The notes beneath the pieces were generated by a model. It searched no databases. It was not told the DNA's origin and saw nothing but the letters and a program-made list of their open reading frames with translations. A program made the position numbers and the translations under genes. A stretch of 64,000 nt of DNA, taken from Pseudoflavonifractor_A sp022772585 (GTDB taxonomy: Bacteria > Bacillota > Clostridia > Oscillospirales > Oscillospiraceae). This document shows positions 34,039 through 42,752 of this stretch, in pieces (the stretch's first letter is position 1; each line of letters starts with the position of its first letter). Where the stretch lies: NCBI RefSeq assembly GCF_052065415.1, contig NZ_JBQHUB010000001.1, forward strand, positions 186,001-250,000, given 5' to 3'.

Positions 34039-34082
34039 AAAAAAAGCAGGGGCCGTCAGTCCCTTTCGGGTAACGGCCCCTG
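34039..34082 (-). terminator. intrinsic terminator inside the block
   Basis: Stem CAGGGGCCGT/ACGGCCCCTG (34047-34056 with 34073-34082), then TTTTTTT on the minus strand. It follows the ArdA-like gene that ends at 34142. Confidence 0.85.
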
Positions 34083-34141
34083 TGGCGTTATGAAATTTGG
34101 TGTGCTGCTCTGTTCACCTCCATCCAGCGGGGGAAGGTATT

Positions 34142-35179
34142 CTACATCTGCATGGTCTGACCGGTATCCGGCTGGCTATACTCAAAGTTGAGTTCCGTGC
34201 CATTCCAGGATACAAACCCATGTTCAGCAGCGGACAACCCCATGCGCTTCATTTTATAACAGGCATATCCTTCAGCGTCAAAACAGGCGGCGAGCAGTTC
34301 GTCCTTGGGATAGATGCCATCCCGCATTGCCAACTCTTTTCCGTAATCGGCAAGATCCATATCACGGGGCATGAAGTGATAGCAGCGGAGATTTTGGGCT
34401 AAATCCAGGGCGTAATCCAGGCGGTGGCAATCCTCCAGCTCCATAACCGCCATAAATTTATCCAACCATCTGGGTTCTCCTTGTCCCTGCTCGCTCCAGA
34501 TGTAACCAAAGTCGATGGCATGGCGGATGAGCTGGGCGGCGGATTCATACTGGGAGGGGATGTTTTCCAGTTGGGGCAGGCAGCAGTCCACCTCCATGGC
34601 GATGCACTCGGTCAGGGACTCCGCTTCCAGCTCATCCAGCGCCAGAAGCAGTTCGTCCGGATGGGCGGCGTCCATGTACTCGCCGGTGTCCGGGAAGCCC
34701 ACCCACACGCCGTCCATGTTGGTTCGGCTGGCCAGCTTGACTCGGATCGCAAAATCGCCTTTGTCGGGATTCATCGAAGGGTCACTGTCCAGAAACGGAT
34801 TGATTAAAGAGGTGACCTTGATAAAGTGCCCGTCGCAGAAAGTGTTTCCGCCCTTTTGGCGGTAAGCCGCGCCCACTTTTTCCGGGTCAAGAAACTCCCG
34901 CGCTTGATCAGAGGGACGCTGGATCTGTTCCATGATGAATTTGCCCAGCTGAACATCATCCCCGGCCCCATAGAACAGATCATAGTGATCCAATTGACTT
35001 GCAATCAGCATCACATCGCAGGTCATCCTCGGCTGCTCGATCTGCATTGCTCCACGGAACAGAAGGCTTTCTTTTACCGTCATGTTCTCGAATCGCCGTT
35101 CCAGCCAGTCGTGTTGGGATTTGGTCATTTCAAAGCCGTCCAGGAGATCCAGAAGTTGCTTGGTTTGCCGACTCGCCAT
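34142..35179 (-). CDS. ArdA-like antirestriction protein
   Basis: 345 aa. The second half contains ArdA-type features: LIRHAIDFGYIW, then LDYALDLAQNLRCYHFMPRDMDLADYGKELA-like segment (split here: LAQNLRCYHF, ADYGKELAM). ArdA proteins mimic DNA and block type I restriction enzymes. The protein is strongly acidic, as expected. ATG at 35179 overlaps the upstream stop (TGATG) and follows GGAGATGATGTG. It ends GQTMQM although no gene starts within 140 bases, so that tail has no ribosome-site role. Confidence 0.65.
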   Translation of the reverse strand: MASRQTKQLLDLLDGFEMTKSQHDWLERRFENMTVKESLLFRGAMQIEQPRMTCDVMLIASQLDHYDLFYGAGDDVQLGKFIMEQIQRPSDQAREFLDPEKVGAAYRQKGGNTFCDGHFIKVTSLINPFLDSDPSMNPDKGDFAIRVKLASRTNMDGVWVGFPDTGEYMDAAHPDELLLALDELEAESLTECIAMEVDCCLPQLENIPSQYESAAQLIRHAIDFGYIWSEQGQGEPRWLDKFMAVMELEDCHRLDYALDLAQNLRCYHFMPRDMDLADYGKELAMRDGIYPKDELLAACFDAEGYACYKMKRMGLSAAEHGFVSWNGTELNFEYSQPDTGQTMQM

Positions 35180-36357
35180 CACATCATCTCCATTCCGGCA
35201 TTCTCTGCCTGCGTTTCTTCGCTGTGGATCGGCTCGCCATCTCTGCGCTGGACCAGCCCATAGGGGGTCAGCAGAGCGTTGTGTGCTGCCATGACATCCT
35301 GACCGTAGTTGTAGAGGGCGACGTGCTTCTGCAGAATGGACCGGGAATGCTCGTCCACAATGAAGCGAAGCTCCTCTATGGCCACCTCCTCGGGGTTTCG
35401 CTGATCAGGCTCGAGCAGGTAGTCATCCAGATTTTCCTCAATCTGAACAGCGGCAGCGATATCGTGACAATCCGCCGCAAGGATAACTGCCTTGAATTTG
35501 GAAAGTTCTCCTTGTGCGCTCAGCTCCTTGAAGCATTTGGCCAACTCGTTCAGTCCATGGATATCGTCGAAGTCCGTGTTTTCCAGAAGCGCAGGCATCG
35601 CGCTGTCCTCCACCCGGAAGACCATTTCCGACCAGGAGGCGCCTCCGCAAGCCTCCAGCACGGCATCCAGCCGTTCCTGTGTGGCGGGCAGATCCAGGTA
35701 CATCATGTTATCCGGCTGCTCATTGGAGTGGAAGGGATACCTGCCGACCATCAGGCGGATACCGTATTCCGGCGCTTCGGGAATCAAGGCCAGGCTGTCA
35801 TATACCTGCTTCAGCTCGGTGTGCTGCGTGACATAACCGCCGCTTACGAAAACGCCGCCCTCCTCAAACCTGGCTTTTCTTCCGAGCATCTCAAAGTCAA
35901 GATACTCGAAGATGGAATCCGGGACTTTTTCCAGAGCAGGGATGAAGTCGTTCTCCGCATAGAACCTGCCGAGCTGCTCGTCCGTCGTGGCGTTGACCAC
36001 ATGACAGCAGTCTGCGCTGTAGGCCAGGTCGATCATGGTGGCAACGCTGATGGGACCGTATTTTTTTGCCACCTCCATGTTGAACAGCCCTTCGAAGGCA
36101 GTTCTTTCTCTGCCGTTCATCTGTCTCAGGCAGGTCGCCAGCGCATTGAGCTGATACAGATCGCATTCATGGGTCAGATGGACATGGAGGAACTGAAAAC
36201 CATGGTGTTCAAGGAATTCCCATCTCGGCTTGTCGCCCAGCGTCATTTGAAGCTTGTCCAGTGCGTCCAAAAGGCCATAGTAGGTAGCCGGAAGCTCCAG
36301 ATCGCACCACCGATCTGTTTTTCCGCCAAACAGCTCCACACGGAACACTTCATTCAA
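35179..36357 (-). CDS. ArdA-like antirestriction protein
   Basis: 392 aa, TTG start (36357) following GGGAGGG in the end of the upstream gene. Acidic. ArdA-like repeats are suggested by GLNELAKCFKEL, DCHDIAAAVQIEENLDDYLL and EEVAIEELRFIVD. The N-terminal half has a related layout (LATCLRQMNGRER, YSADCCHVV), suggesting two tandem domains. Ends AGMEMM. Confidence 0.55.
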   Translation of the reverse strand: MNEVFRVELFGGKTDRWCDLELPATYYGLLDALDKLQMTLGDKPRWEFLEHHGFQFLHVHLTHECDLYQLNALATCLRQMNGRERTAFEGLFNMEVAKKYGPISVATMIDLAYSADCCHVVNATTDEQLGRFYAENDFIPALEKVPDSIFEYLDFEMLGRKARFEEGGVFVSGGYVTQHTELKQVYDSLALIPEAPEYGIRLMVGRYPFHSNEQPDNMMYLDLPATQERLDAVLEACGGASWSEMVFRVEDSAMPALLENTDFDDIHGLNELAKCFKELSAQGELSKFKAVILAADCHDIAAAVQIEENLDDYLLEPDQRNPEEVAIEELRFIVDEHSRSILQKHVALYNYGQDVMAAHNALLTPYGLVQRRDGEPIHSEETQAENAGMEMM

Positions 36358-37336
36358 GAGTCATCCCTCCCATTTGGGGCCTGTAGTCCTCCTCATATTT
36401 GGCGGGATCGGCACCGGGGACATCCCAGCCACACATACTGCCCACTTCCATAGCCTGGCGCTGGATGGGGCTGACTCCCAGTTTTTCATTCATCTTATCC
36501 GCCAGCTCCACATTTTGCTCCTTGTCGCCGGTGTCCCAATCGGAGGGGTAGTAGCCGGACTCGCCCCGGCGGATACAGATGAGGTCACCGGTGGACTTGA
36601 GAGTGGAGAAGCACATCTCCGGCAGCCCCTCCGCCACTCTGGGCGCGAAGCGTTCTGCCTCGGTCTGGATGTCCCAATCATCCTCCACGCTCCACAGATG
36701 GACATACAGCTCATCGTCGCCGGCGCAGATCTCCCGCTGTTCGAAGCCCTCGCCCCAGCCATCCGACGCCTGTCCGGAGATATACTCTTTCAGGGTGGTC
36801 AGTTCCTCCGGGGTGAGGGTGCCAACCACGCGGCACTCGGCAACACCCCAGAGCTGGCCGTTCCGATCTTCAACGGTGAACACGGCGGATTTGACCTTCT
36901 GGTTGACGCTGTCATCCTCGCCATACCAGTGCATGATGCCGCTCTCGGATTCTTCCGGCATTCGGTTGTTGATCAGAGCTCTGAGGATCTCACCCTCATA
37001 GCACCGCAGCATCCTTCCGTCCAGCAGAGTACTGTCATCCTCCATCTCCCCATACTCGTTGCGGGTGTAGAGGTCCGCCGTCAGAGGCATATACAACTTC
37101 AGCGTGGTGGGCTCGGGCGGCAGGACAGAGAAGCTGTCCTCTCCGATGGTCAGCGCCAGGGTTCTGCCATTGTCCCACTTCATGTGGAACTGCCCGGCGT
37201 CGTCGATGTGGTCCAGAGTCCCCGTACTGCCCGGCTCCAGCGGGGCATAGGGGTCTTTCATCTCTCTGAGCTTGATCCTTGAGCCTGCGGGAAACTGCTC
37301 TCGGAGAAAGCTCAACCATTCTTTGGGTACAGACAT
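36350..37336 (-). CDS. DUF4314-domain element protein
   Basis: 328 aa. Residues 12-72 match DUF4314: RIKLREMKDPYAPLEPGSTG, then HIDDAGQFHMKWDNGRTLAL. The middle (LYMPLTADLYTRNEYGE, then a WGVAECRVVGTLTPEEL box) is a domain frequent in Clostridia conjugative elements. Strongly acidic overall. Ribosome site and start are encoded within the end of the gene upstream (ATGGGAGGAATGTAAATG). Ends QMGGMTLE. Confidence 0.65.
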   Translation of the reverse strand: MSVPKEWLSFLREQFPAGSRIKLREMKDPYAPLEPGSTGTLDHIDDAGQFHMKWDNGRTLALTIGEDSFSVLPPEPTTLKLYMPLTADLYTRNEYGEMEDDSTLLDGRMLRCYEGEILRALINNRMPEESESGIMHWYGEDDSVNQKVKSAVFTVEDRNGQLWGVAECRVVGTLTPEELTTLKEYISGQASDGWGEGFEQREICAGDDELYVHLWSVEDDWDIQTEAERFAPRVAEGLPEMCFSTLKSTGDLICIRRGESGYYPSDWDTGDKEQNVELADKMNEKLGVSPIQRQAMEVGSMCGWDVPGADPAKYEEDYRPQMGGMTLE

Positions 37337-38305
37337 TTACATTCCTCCCATCTTCATACCCTGGCCAGAGCTATTTTCATAGTCCGTCAGGGATTGCGGA
37401 TTTTCTTCGCCATACAGGTCGAAAAGGATATCGTCCACCTGCTTGCGAACAACCGGGTCATCCGTCAGCGTCTCATAGCGGAAGCCCGTGACCGAATGCT
37501 GAGGCAGTTCCTTCTGGATGCACCGGAGATATTCCTGTGCGTCGGTGTAGTCCATCCGGCTGCCATCGGCGAAGGTGACCCGGCCCACAGGCTTTGCCTG
37601 CTGGGCCATCTGCTGCTGGCGCAGGTCGTAGCAGTAGAGATACCCCTGGTAGTCGCCAGGGGAAGGGGTGCAGCGGAGGCAATAGCGGTAATGCTCGGTG
37701 TCCACGACATAGCCATAGCACCGGCCGTCTTCGGTGATCTCACCTCCATTCCGGTAGCAGTAGCTTCTCATCGAGGCCAGATCCTTGAGCGGCCCATCAG
37801 CCCGAAGCACATCCACGACTTCCTGAAGCTCACCCTTGAATTCCTCGGTGTTGAACTGGTCATCGTTGTGGGGCCACCAGGTGTGGTAGAATCCTTTTCC
37901 GGAAGATCCAAAGTCCATCCGGACATGGCCGACCGTGCCCAGCCTCTCGTCGGCGGTCTCATCGAGTTCCGAATAGAAGAGGCCCGCTTCCTCGGGAGAA
38001 GCGGGCCTGATGCGAATCGGTGTATTTACTTTTACATTCTGCTTCATGGTATTAGCCTCCGTATCCGTACAGGGATGGTAAATTTGCCAGTCAGGATGTC
38101 CCATCCTACCCAGAGTTACTCGCTGGAATGCGATGGAGATGTCATCATCGTTGTAATATCCATGATGGAAATCCGATGCGCTGATGACATCTTCCTTGAT
38201 ATCTGCGGCAAATCTTTCATCAAGGCTGGAGAAATATGTCCCAAAAGTCTTGTGAAGATATGCTTTGATGTCACTCTCCAACTGTTCCGATAAAGAAATG
38301 GCCAT
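37337..38305 (-). CDS. hypothetical two-domain element protein
   Basis: 322 aa. The first 85 residues form one helical domain; from about residue 87 a second domain begins with a KVNTPIRIRPASPEEAG segment typical of element-borne polyvalent-type domains, followed by HTWWPHNDDQFNTEEFKGEL. The start at 38305 is preferred because AGGAGG sits eight bases before it. Ends GQGMKMGGM, which also contains the ribosome site of the next gene. Confidence 0.55.
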   Translation of the reverse strand: MAISLSEQLESDIKAYLHKTFGTYFSSLDERFAADIKEDVISASDFHHGYYNDDDISIAFQRVTLGRMGHPDWQIYHPCTDTEANTMKQNVKVNTPIRIRPASPEEAGLFYSELDETADERLGTVGHVRMDFGSSGKGFYHTWWPHNDDQFNTEEFKGELQEVVDVLRADGPLKDLASMRSYCYRNGGEITEDGRCYGYVVDTEHYRYCLRCTPSPGDYQGYLYCYDLRQQQMAQQAKPVGRVTFADGSRMDYTDAQEYLRCIQKELPQHSVTGFRYETLTDDPVVRKQVDDILFDLYGEENPQSLTDYENSSGQGMKMGGM

Positions 38306-38340
38306 TTGCTTCACCTCCTCATGCGGAACAATACCACAGC

Positions 38341-38454
38341 TCAGCGGAAATAGCTATGACCAAAAGGCGTCCTGCCGGAGAAGTGGAGATAGCCGGCGAC
38401 AGCAGCTCCCAGTGCTGCCAGAGATGCTACTGTGATCATGATTTTCTTCTTCAT
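38341..38454 (-). CDS. 37-aa single-span membrane peptide
   Basis: Short gene with a strong ribosome site (GGGAGGAATGTAA, then ATG at 38454). Product begins MKKKIMITVASLAALGAAVA: basic start and one hydrophobic helix, then a short polar end (GHSYFR). It fills the gap between two larger genes in the same direction. It could be a signal-anchored peptide or a very short holin- or toxin-like peptide; no family is recognised. Confidence 0.5.
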   Translation of the reverse strand: MKKKIMITVASLAALGAAVAGYLHFSGRTPFGHSYFR

Positions 38455-38486
38455 TTACATTCCTCCCAATCATTGGATCGTGTTGC

Positions 38487-39224
38487 TCAGGTCATCTGCA
38501 TATCAAACCCCGGCTCCGGGGACTCCATGATCTGTTCCAGGTGCCGCGGGGCTACGATGACCTCGCTTTCGTTCCTGCCGGTGAACAGGGCCAGGATGTG
38601 TTCCTTCCGAATCTGCGCCTCATACACCGTTCCCTCCTCACCGAAGCGGTGGGCAAACCAGTCCGCCGTTTTCCGATCCAGTGTCCAGGACAGCGCCCTG
38701 ATATTTTTGGCGTTGTAGGGGGTAACGCCCCGATAGACCGTCACCGTATCCTCCAGCGCCTGGTGTGCGGTGCGCTCCTCCTCATCCATCAGGGACTCCG
38801 GAGAGACAGATCGGAACAAGGCCACCAGTTCTCGTTTGCTCACATTGCAGTCCTGATTGGGGCATTCCTCCTGGGGCCAGGCGGTGGATAAGAGCTTCCC
38901 CAGATCCTTCTCCGAGAGAGCGGAGGCGGCAAACTTGATAAAAGTCAGATAATAGGGCGGGTTGAGCAGTACGAAGATCTGATGGACATTTTCGGCGCTG
39001 TCGATCTGCTCGCCAACCTTTCTGCGCCACCTTGTGCAGTCATCCGAATTGTTGATCAGGTCGACCATGGAGAGGCTCCCATCCTCATTCCGAAGTGCGG
39101 AAATTCCAGAGGATGTGAAGGGGTGGCTGACGATCACCGGGGAGAGGGCCGTTTTCTGGATCTGTACATCGAGGAGGGTGTGCGCCACCAGCTTTACGCG
39201 GAGCAGATCGGTTTCGCGGGGCAT
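38487..39224 (-). CDS. probable ADP-ribosyltransferase-fold protein
   Basis: 245 aa. The last 90 residues show the R-S-E pattern of mono-ADP-ribosyltransferases: VYRGVTPYN (Arg), then LSWTLDRKTADWFAHRFG (Ser-Trp-Thr strand and helix), then NESEVIV (Glu-x-Glu). The first 140 residues are a helical domain with a possible metal site (CPNQDCN). It is known that such folds act as phage and bacterial effectors; target unknown here. TGATG coupling to the ArdA-like gene upstream. It ends FDMQMT with no gene start within 30 bases. Confidence 0.55.
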   Translation of the reverse strand: MPRETDLLRVKLVAHTLLDVQIQKTALSPVIVSHPFTSSGISALRNEDGSLSMVDLINNSDDCTRWRRKVGEQIDSAENVHQIFVLLNPPYYLTFIKFAASALSEKDLGKLLSTAWPQEECPNQDCNVSKRELVALFRSVSPESLMDEEERTAHQALEDTVTVYRGVTPYNAKNIRALSWTLDRKTADWFAHRFGEEGTVYEAQIRKEHILALFTGRNESEVIVAPRHLEQIMESPEPGFDMQMT

Positions 39225-40345
39225 CAGGAAAGGCCTCCCATCTCCATCGCTTGGGTTTCCTCAGCGAAGGGGCTGCTGCATCGGCGGATCAGGCCGAACT
39301 CGGTTCGCCGGACTCCTTCCTCCGCCATAGTGTCCTCACCCAGCTTCTCAAAATCCATATACCCGTCGATGGTATCGATCAGCTCGTCATCAGCACCGAT
39401 GCGCCGAAGGACGGTTTGGCCATATTCATAGGTGTCCTCCGTGATACGCTCATAGTCGTCCAGATTCATGGCATATCGAAGAGCATCCTGCATAGTCCCC
39501 GGCTGCTCCACAGAAAGAACCGACAGATATTTCAGCAGTTCACCGTCTTCACACTGCATCCCCTCAATGGCCCAAGCCAATTCGTTTGCATCTTCCACGC
39601 AGACCCCTGTAGTGGGAATGTGCTCGTCCATATAGGGAACGGAAAACGACACCTTGGTTACTGCTGCCTCTGCAAAACAATCGATTCCCAGTGTTCTTTT
39701 TACTCGCTCCAATTCTTCCTTCGTTGCAGGAAGGCAGATACTCACTTGCGCTTGGGAAGAGGAGAGGTCAAGCTGGATCTTTGATTTTTTCTCTCTGACA
39801 AGCTCATCATCCTGCTTGCGGAGCACATAGCCTGCATAGGTATAGGCGCCGCCATGCTCGGCATAGTATTCTGCGCCGATTTTTGCGAAGTCCAGATAGG
39901 GCCAGGCTGCTTCGGGGAATCTGGGGTCACCCTGAATCTGACCGGCAACAGCGACATAGCGGCCAAGTGTCACATCTGAATTGACATTGGGAATGAGGAT
40001 GTAGTCCGACACCTGTTCCGCCACACGAATCATATCGTTCAGATCATTGATGCTGTTGCCATCCAAGGCGCCGGCATAGATATTTCGTTCGCGGGAGTCC
40101 ATTTTGGCAATGATGCTCGAAAGCTGATTCAGCTGTGCAAGCTGCGTTCTGGAATCAGGGTCGAGTCCGCCGAGGTACGACGGCAGATTGGCAATCACGC
40201 TTTTGATCTCGACGATCTCTGTTTTTCCTTCTCTGCTGGCCTCATCGAGCTGGCAGGAGGCTTCAGTGATGGCGCTCTGAGATGCGGGAAACCGGAGCGG
40301 GACAATGACAGAACTCCCACTTCGCTTCATGAAGAGTTGGATCAT
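39224..40345 (-). CDS. ArdA-like antirestriction protein
   Basis: 373 aa, acidic. ArdA-like segments: DLNDMIRVAEQVSDYILIPN followed by LGRYVAVAGQI, and in the second half LAWAIEGMQC and YGQTVLRRIGADDELIDTID. Two tandem domains are likely. The start at 40345 overlaps the upstream stop (ATGA), with GGGAGG six bases before it inside that gene. Ends QAMEMGGLS. Confidence 0.6.
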   Translation of the reverse strand: MIQLFMKRSGSSVIVPLRFPASQSAITEASCQLDEASREGKTEIVEIKSVIANLPSYLGGLDPDSRTQLAQLNQLSSIIAKMDSRERNIYAGALDGNSINDLNDMIRVAEQVSDYILIPNVNSDVTLGRYVAVAGQIQGDPRFPEAAWPYLDFAKIGAEYYAEHGGAYTYAGYVLRKQDDELVREKKSKIQLDLSSSQAQVSICLPATKEELERVKRTLGIDCFAEAAVTKVSFSVPYMDEHIPTTGVCVEDANELAWAIEGMQCEDGELLKYLSVLSVEQPGTMQDALRYAMNLDDYERITEDTYEYGQTVLRRIGADDELIDTIDGYMDFEKLGEDTMAEEGVRRTEFGLIRRCSSPFAEETQAMEMGGLS

Positions 40346-41541
40346 GCCATTCCTCCCATCTGAACCTCCTGTTCCCGCTGGCACTGATCCACCGGGCCTT
40401 CCGTCATCAGTTCCTCCAGATCTACTGTGCCGACATAGGCGATATAGCCGCGGTCGGTAAACACGCCCGACTGATAGTCCATGTGCTGCAGGCCATACCG
40501 CTCGTAGTCATAAAACTCGTCCAGATTGGGGTCATACTCAAAATGGCCGGATTTCTGGATCATGTATTTCCCGTACTCCGCGGGGGTGTGCGCACCGGGG
40601 GCGAATTCAAACAGATCCATGTTTTCCGCCAGACGGCGGATCTGGCTGGCGTTTTCCGGCTTGGCCATGCTTACTGCTGCCCCCAGCTTCTTGCGGTCAT
40701 GAATCGAAAACTTCTCCACAGCCAGCGCCAGCTCATTGAGTTCGTGGATGTTATCGCACCGGAAGTCCAGTGCTACATCCACTTCCTCCGGAAATGAGCT
40801 GTCGGCTATCCAGAGACACATATCCTTTGGATCGGTAATGCCGGAACGCTGCATGGCACGCTCAATTTGTCCTTTGGATGCGGGGAGGTAGACCCAGGTG
40901 ACATTCTTGCTATTCTCCGGTTCCTGTCGGGAGGTTATTCCGACAGCAGTCATATCGGCCTCATAGTGATAGCAGGGCAGGTGCTTTCCATCATAGAGCT
41001 GTGAAAGCTGCATACCGTTGTCATAGACCACGCCATAGCGGGTGACGGTTCCCTCATTGTCCTCAATCAGCAGAATGGCGGTTTCCTCTCCGTCCAACTG
41101 CTCCAATTCTTCCATGCTTGCGCAGCCGCCGTGGATGTTCATGTAGTGGTCACGGCCAATCTCCCGTAAATTTGTGAAGTCCGTAATCACCGTTGCCTGC
41201 TGACAACAAAAGGTCAGGTTGATGAGATCCTTCATGCTGGCGAGATTCAGCTTTTCAGCCATCGCCTGAAATTGCGAAAACTCGCCCACAGTAAAGCTGT
41301 CCAACCGCTTTGCCAGATAGTCCAACTCATCAAGGTTGACTTTGGTGCATACCAACCGATTCAGCACAGGCCAGGCACTGTCGAGCGAGTCCAAGCGGCA
41401 GTCGGCTTCAGAGGCATCGCCGATCTCCAGTGCCTCCAACAGCGCAACGCAGTGGTCGTATTGATTTCTGGGAATGGGAAGAGGGATCGTCGCAACACCG
41501 TATTCCGGGTGGTCGGCGTTGCTCAGAACTGCTTCCATCAT
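40342..41541 (-). CDS. ArdA-like antirestriction protein, tandem domains
   Basis: 399 aa, acidic. The clearest ArdA signature of the set: RRLAENMDLFEFAPGAHTPA then EYGKYMIQKSG, in which the LAEN(L/M)D and (D/E)YG positions match ArdA. An equivalent first domain is suggested by LDYLAKRLDSFTVGEF and DLINLTFCCQ. Start at 41541 or 41538, both coupled to the upstream stop. Ends EVQMGGMA, which encodes the ribosome site for the next gene. Confidence 0.65.
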   Translation of the reverse strand: MMEAVLSNADHPEYGVATIPLPIPRNQYDHCVALLEALEIGDASEADCRLDSLDSAWPVLNRLVCTKVNLDELDYLAKRLDSFTVGEFSQFQAMAEKLNLASMKDLINLTFCCQQATVITDFTNLREIGRDHYMNIHGGCASMEELEQLDGEETAILLIEDNEGTVTRYGVVYDNGMQLSQLYDGKHLPCYHYEADMTAVGITSRQEPENSKNVTWVYLPASKGQIERAMQRSGITDPKDMCLWIADSSFPEEVDVALDFRCDNIHELNELALAVEKFSIHDRKKLGAAVSMAKPENASQIRRLAENMDLFEFAPGAHTPAEYGKYMIQKSGHFEYDPNLDEFYDYERYGLQHMDYQSGVFTDRGYIAYVGTVDLEELMTEGPVDQCQREQEVQMGGMA

Positions 41542-42236
41542 CACATTGCATCACCTTGCTTTCTTTCAAAATTCAAAATCGCATCTCCGTACTTGGCCAG
41601 AAGCAGAGCGCAGACAATCAGGTGGAACGCCTCATCTGTGACCAATTCGGGGGATGCGAGATCGGCGAGAGTGATATTGCGGCTGCCGGTGGAGATGGCT
41701 TTGGCCGCCTGGTAAACACTGTACAGTTCCGTCTGGATGCCGGAAAGCTGGACGGACTGGAAGTCAAATCCGCAGGCGTCAAATTTCCAGATCATCCTGC
41801 GCCAGATATCCTCATACGCCGTGAGGAGAAACAGCGCGGCCAGATCACGGCCTGACATTCGATAGCAGCGCGCATGCCAGTGCTGCCAACGCTCCCGATG
41901 ACTGTCGCTCAGGAAAAATCCAATGGAGCAGCCATTGAAACTCCTCTCTAAGCGGGCCTGAAGCTGCACTCCCGCTTCAGGGAAGAAGCAATCCCTGACA
42001 AACTCGTTGAGATCAATCGCACCGGCCACGATCCGTTCATCCAGACAGACGCACTGCTCCAAAGGGCAGGGATGATTGCGTCTGAAGTTCATGCAGTATG
42101 TGCACTCCATGTCATCTCTGCTATATTGGAAACCGGGAGAGTATCGGCCATGGCCCCTGAGCTTGAAATAGGGCGGGGTCATCATCTGCTGTTCCATCTG
42201 GCACAGCGGTGTATCCCGCATGAAGTAGCGTGTCAT
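41541..42236 (-). CDS. hypothetical cysteine-cluster element protein
   Basis: 231 aa. A cluster CTYCMNFRRNHPCPLEQCVC at about residues 33-52 may bind zinc or iron-sulfur. The rest is helical with many aromatics. No known family. The start at 42236 overlaps the upstream stop as ATGA; the longer frame to 42272 has only a distant site. Ends KQGDAM. Confidence 0.55.
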   Translation of the reverse strand: MTRYFMRDTPLCQMEQQMMTPPYFKLRGHGRYSPGFQYSRDDMECTYCMNFRRNHPCPLEQCVCLDERIVAGAIDLNEFVRDCFFPEAGVQLQARLERSFNGCSIGFFLSDSHRERWQHWHARCYRMSGRDLAALFLLTAYEDIWRRMIWKFDACGFDFQSVQLSGIQTELYSVYQAAKAISTGSRNITLADLASPELVTDEAFHLIVCALLLAKYGDAILNFERKQGDAM

Positions 42237-42676
42237 AAGGTCATACTCATCCCTTCCTGCTTGATTTCGCAACCGTCTTCTCTGATTTCCTCATTCTCCT
42301 CCATATCGCTTTTCTGGCCGGGAATAAGGCATTCGCCCGGATAAAGCTCCATTTCGTAAAGCACGCTGCCATCACCGCTTCTGCGGTCAAGGACTTTGAT
42401 GGTCGTGCCCCCAAATAAATAGTTGGATGCCTTTTCGAAATCAGAGCGGAATCCCTTCCCGTAATTACAGGTCGAATACTGATGAGTCGGCTGATCCTTG
42501 ACCACGGAATAGTAAGCGTTGGTCTGAACCTCAGTCACCACCCGCACAAGCCCGACCAGGGCAGGGTGCTTGCTATGGCTGGTTGCCACCAACTCTGTCC
42601 CGGGGCGGATACAGCGTTTCAACTCAGCCAGATTTTTGATGCGCAGCGGCGCTTTTTGTTCGTTCTTTTGATCCAA
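42233..42676 (-). CDS. hypothetical element protein, 147 aa
   Basis: TTG start with AGGAGG eight bases upstream. Central beta-rich part (GTELVATSHSKHPALVGLVR, then a GGTTIKVLDR strand) recalls small element proteins of unknown function. The last 30 residues are acidic and end EGMSMTL. Preceded by a terminator. Confidence 0.55.
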   Translation of the reverse strand: MDQKNEQKAPLRIKNLAELKRCIRPGTELVATSHSKHPALVGLVRVVTEVQTNAYYSVVKDQPTHQYSTCNYGKGFRSDFEKASNYLFGGTTIKVLDRRSGDGSVLYEMELYPGECLIPGQKSDMEENEEIREDGCEIKQEGMSMTL

Positions 42677-42707
42677 TCTTCAATCCTCCTGTCTGGTTTG
42701 AGGCAAT

Positions 42708-42746
42708 AAAAAAGCGCCGGAGTCTTATTTCTAAAACTCCGGCGCC
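42708..42746 (-). terminator. intrinsic terminator inside the block
   Basis: Ten-base stem GCGCCGGAGT/ACTCCGGCGC with a 12-base loop, then TTTTTT on the minus strand. It follows the 42753-43442 gene. Confidence 0.85.
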
Positions 42747-42752
42747 TGAATA

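Noticed and set aside
34999..36453. 484-codon plus-strand frame over the ArdA-like genes
   Set aside because: The minus-strand genes have coupled starts and ribosome sites; this frame does not.
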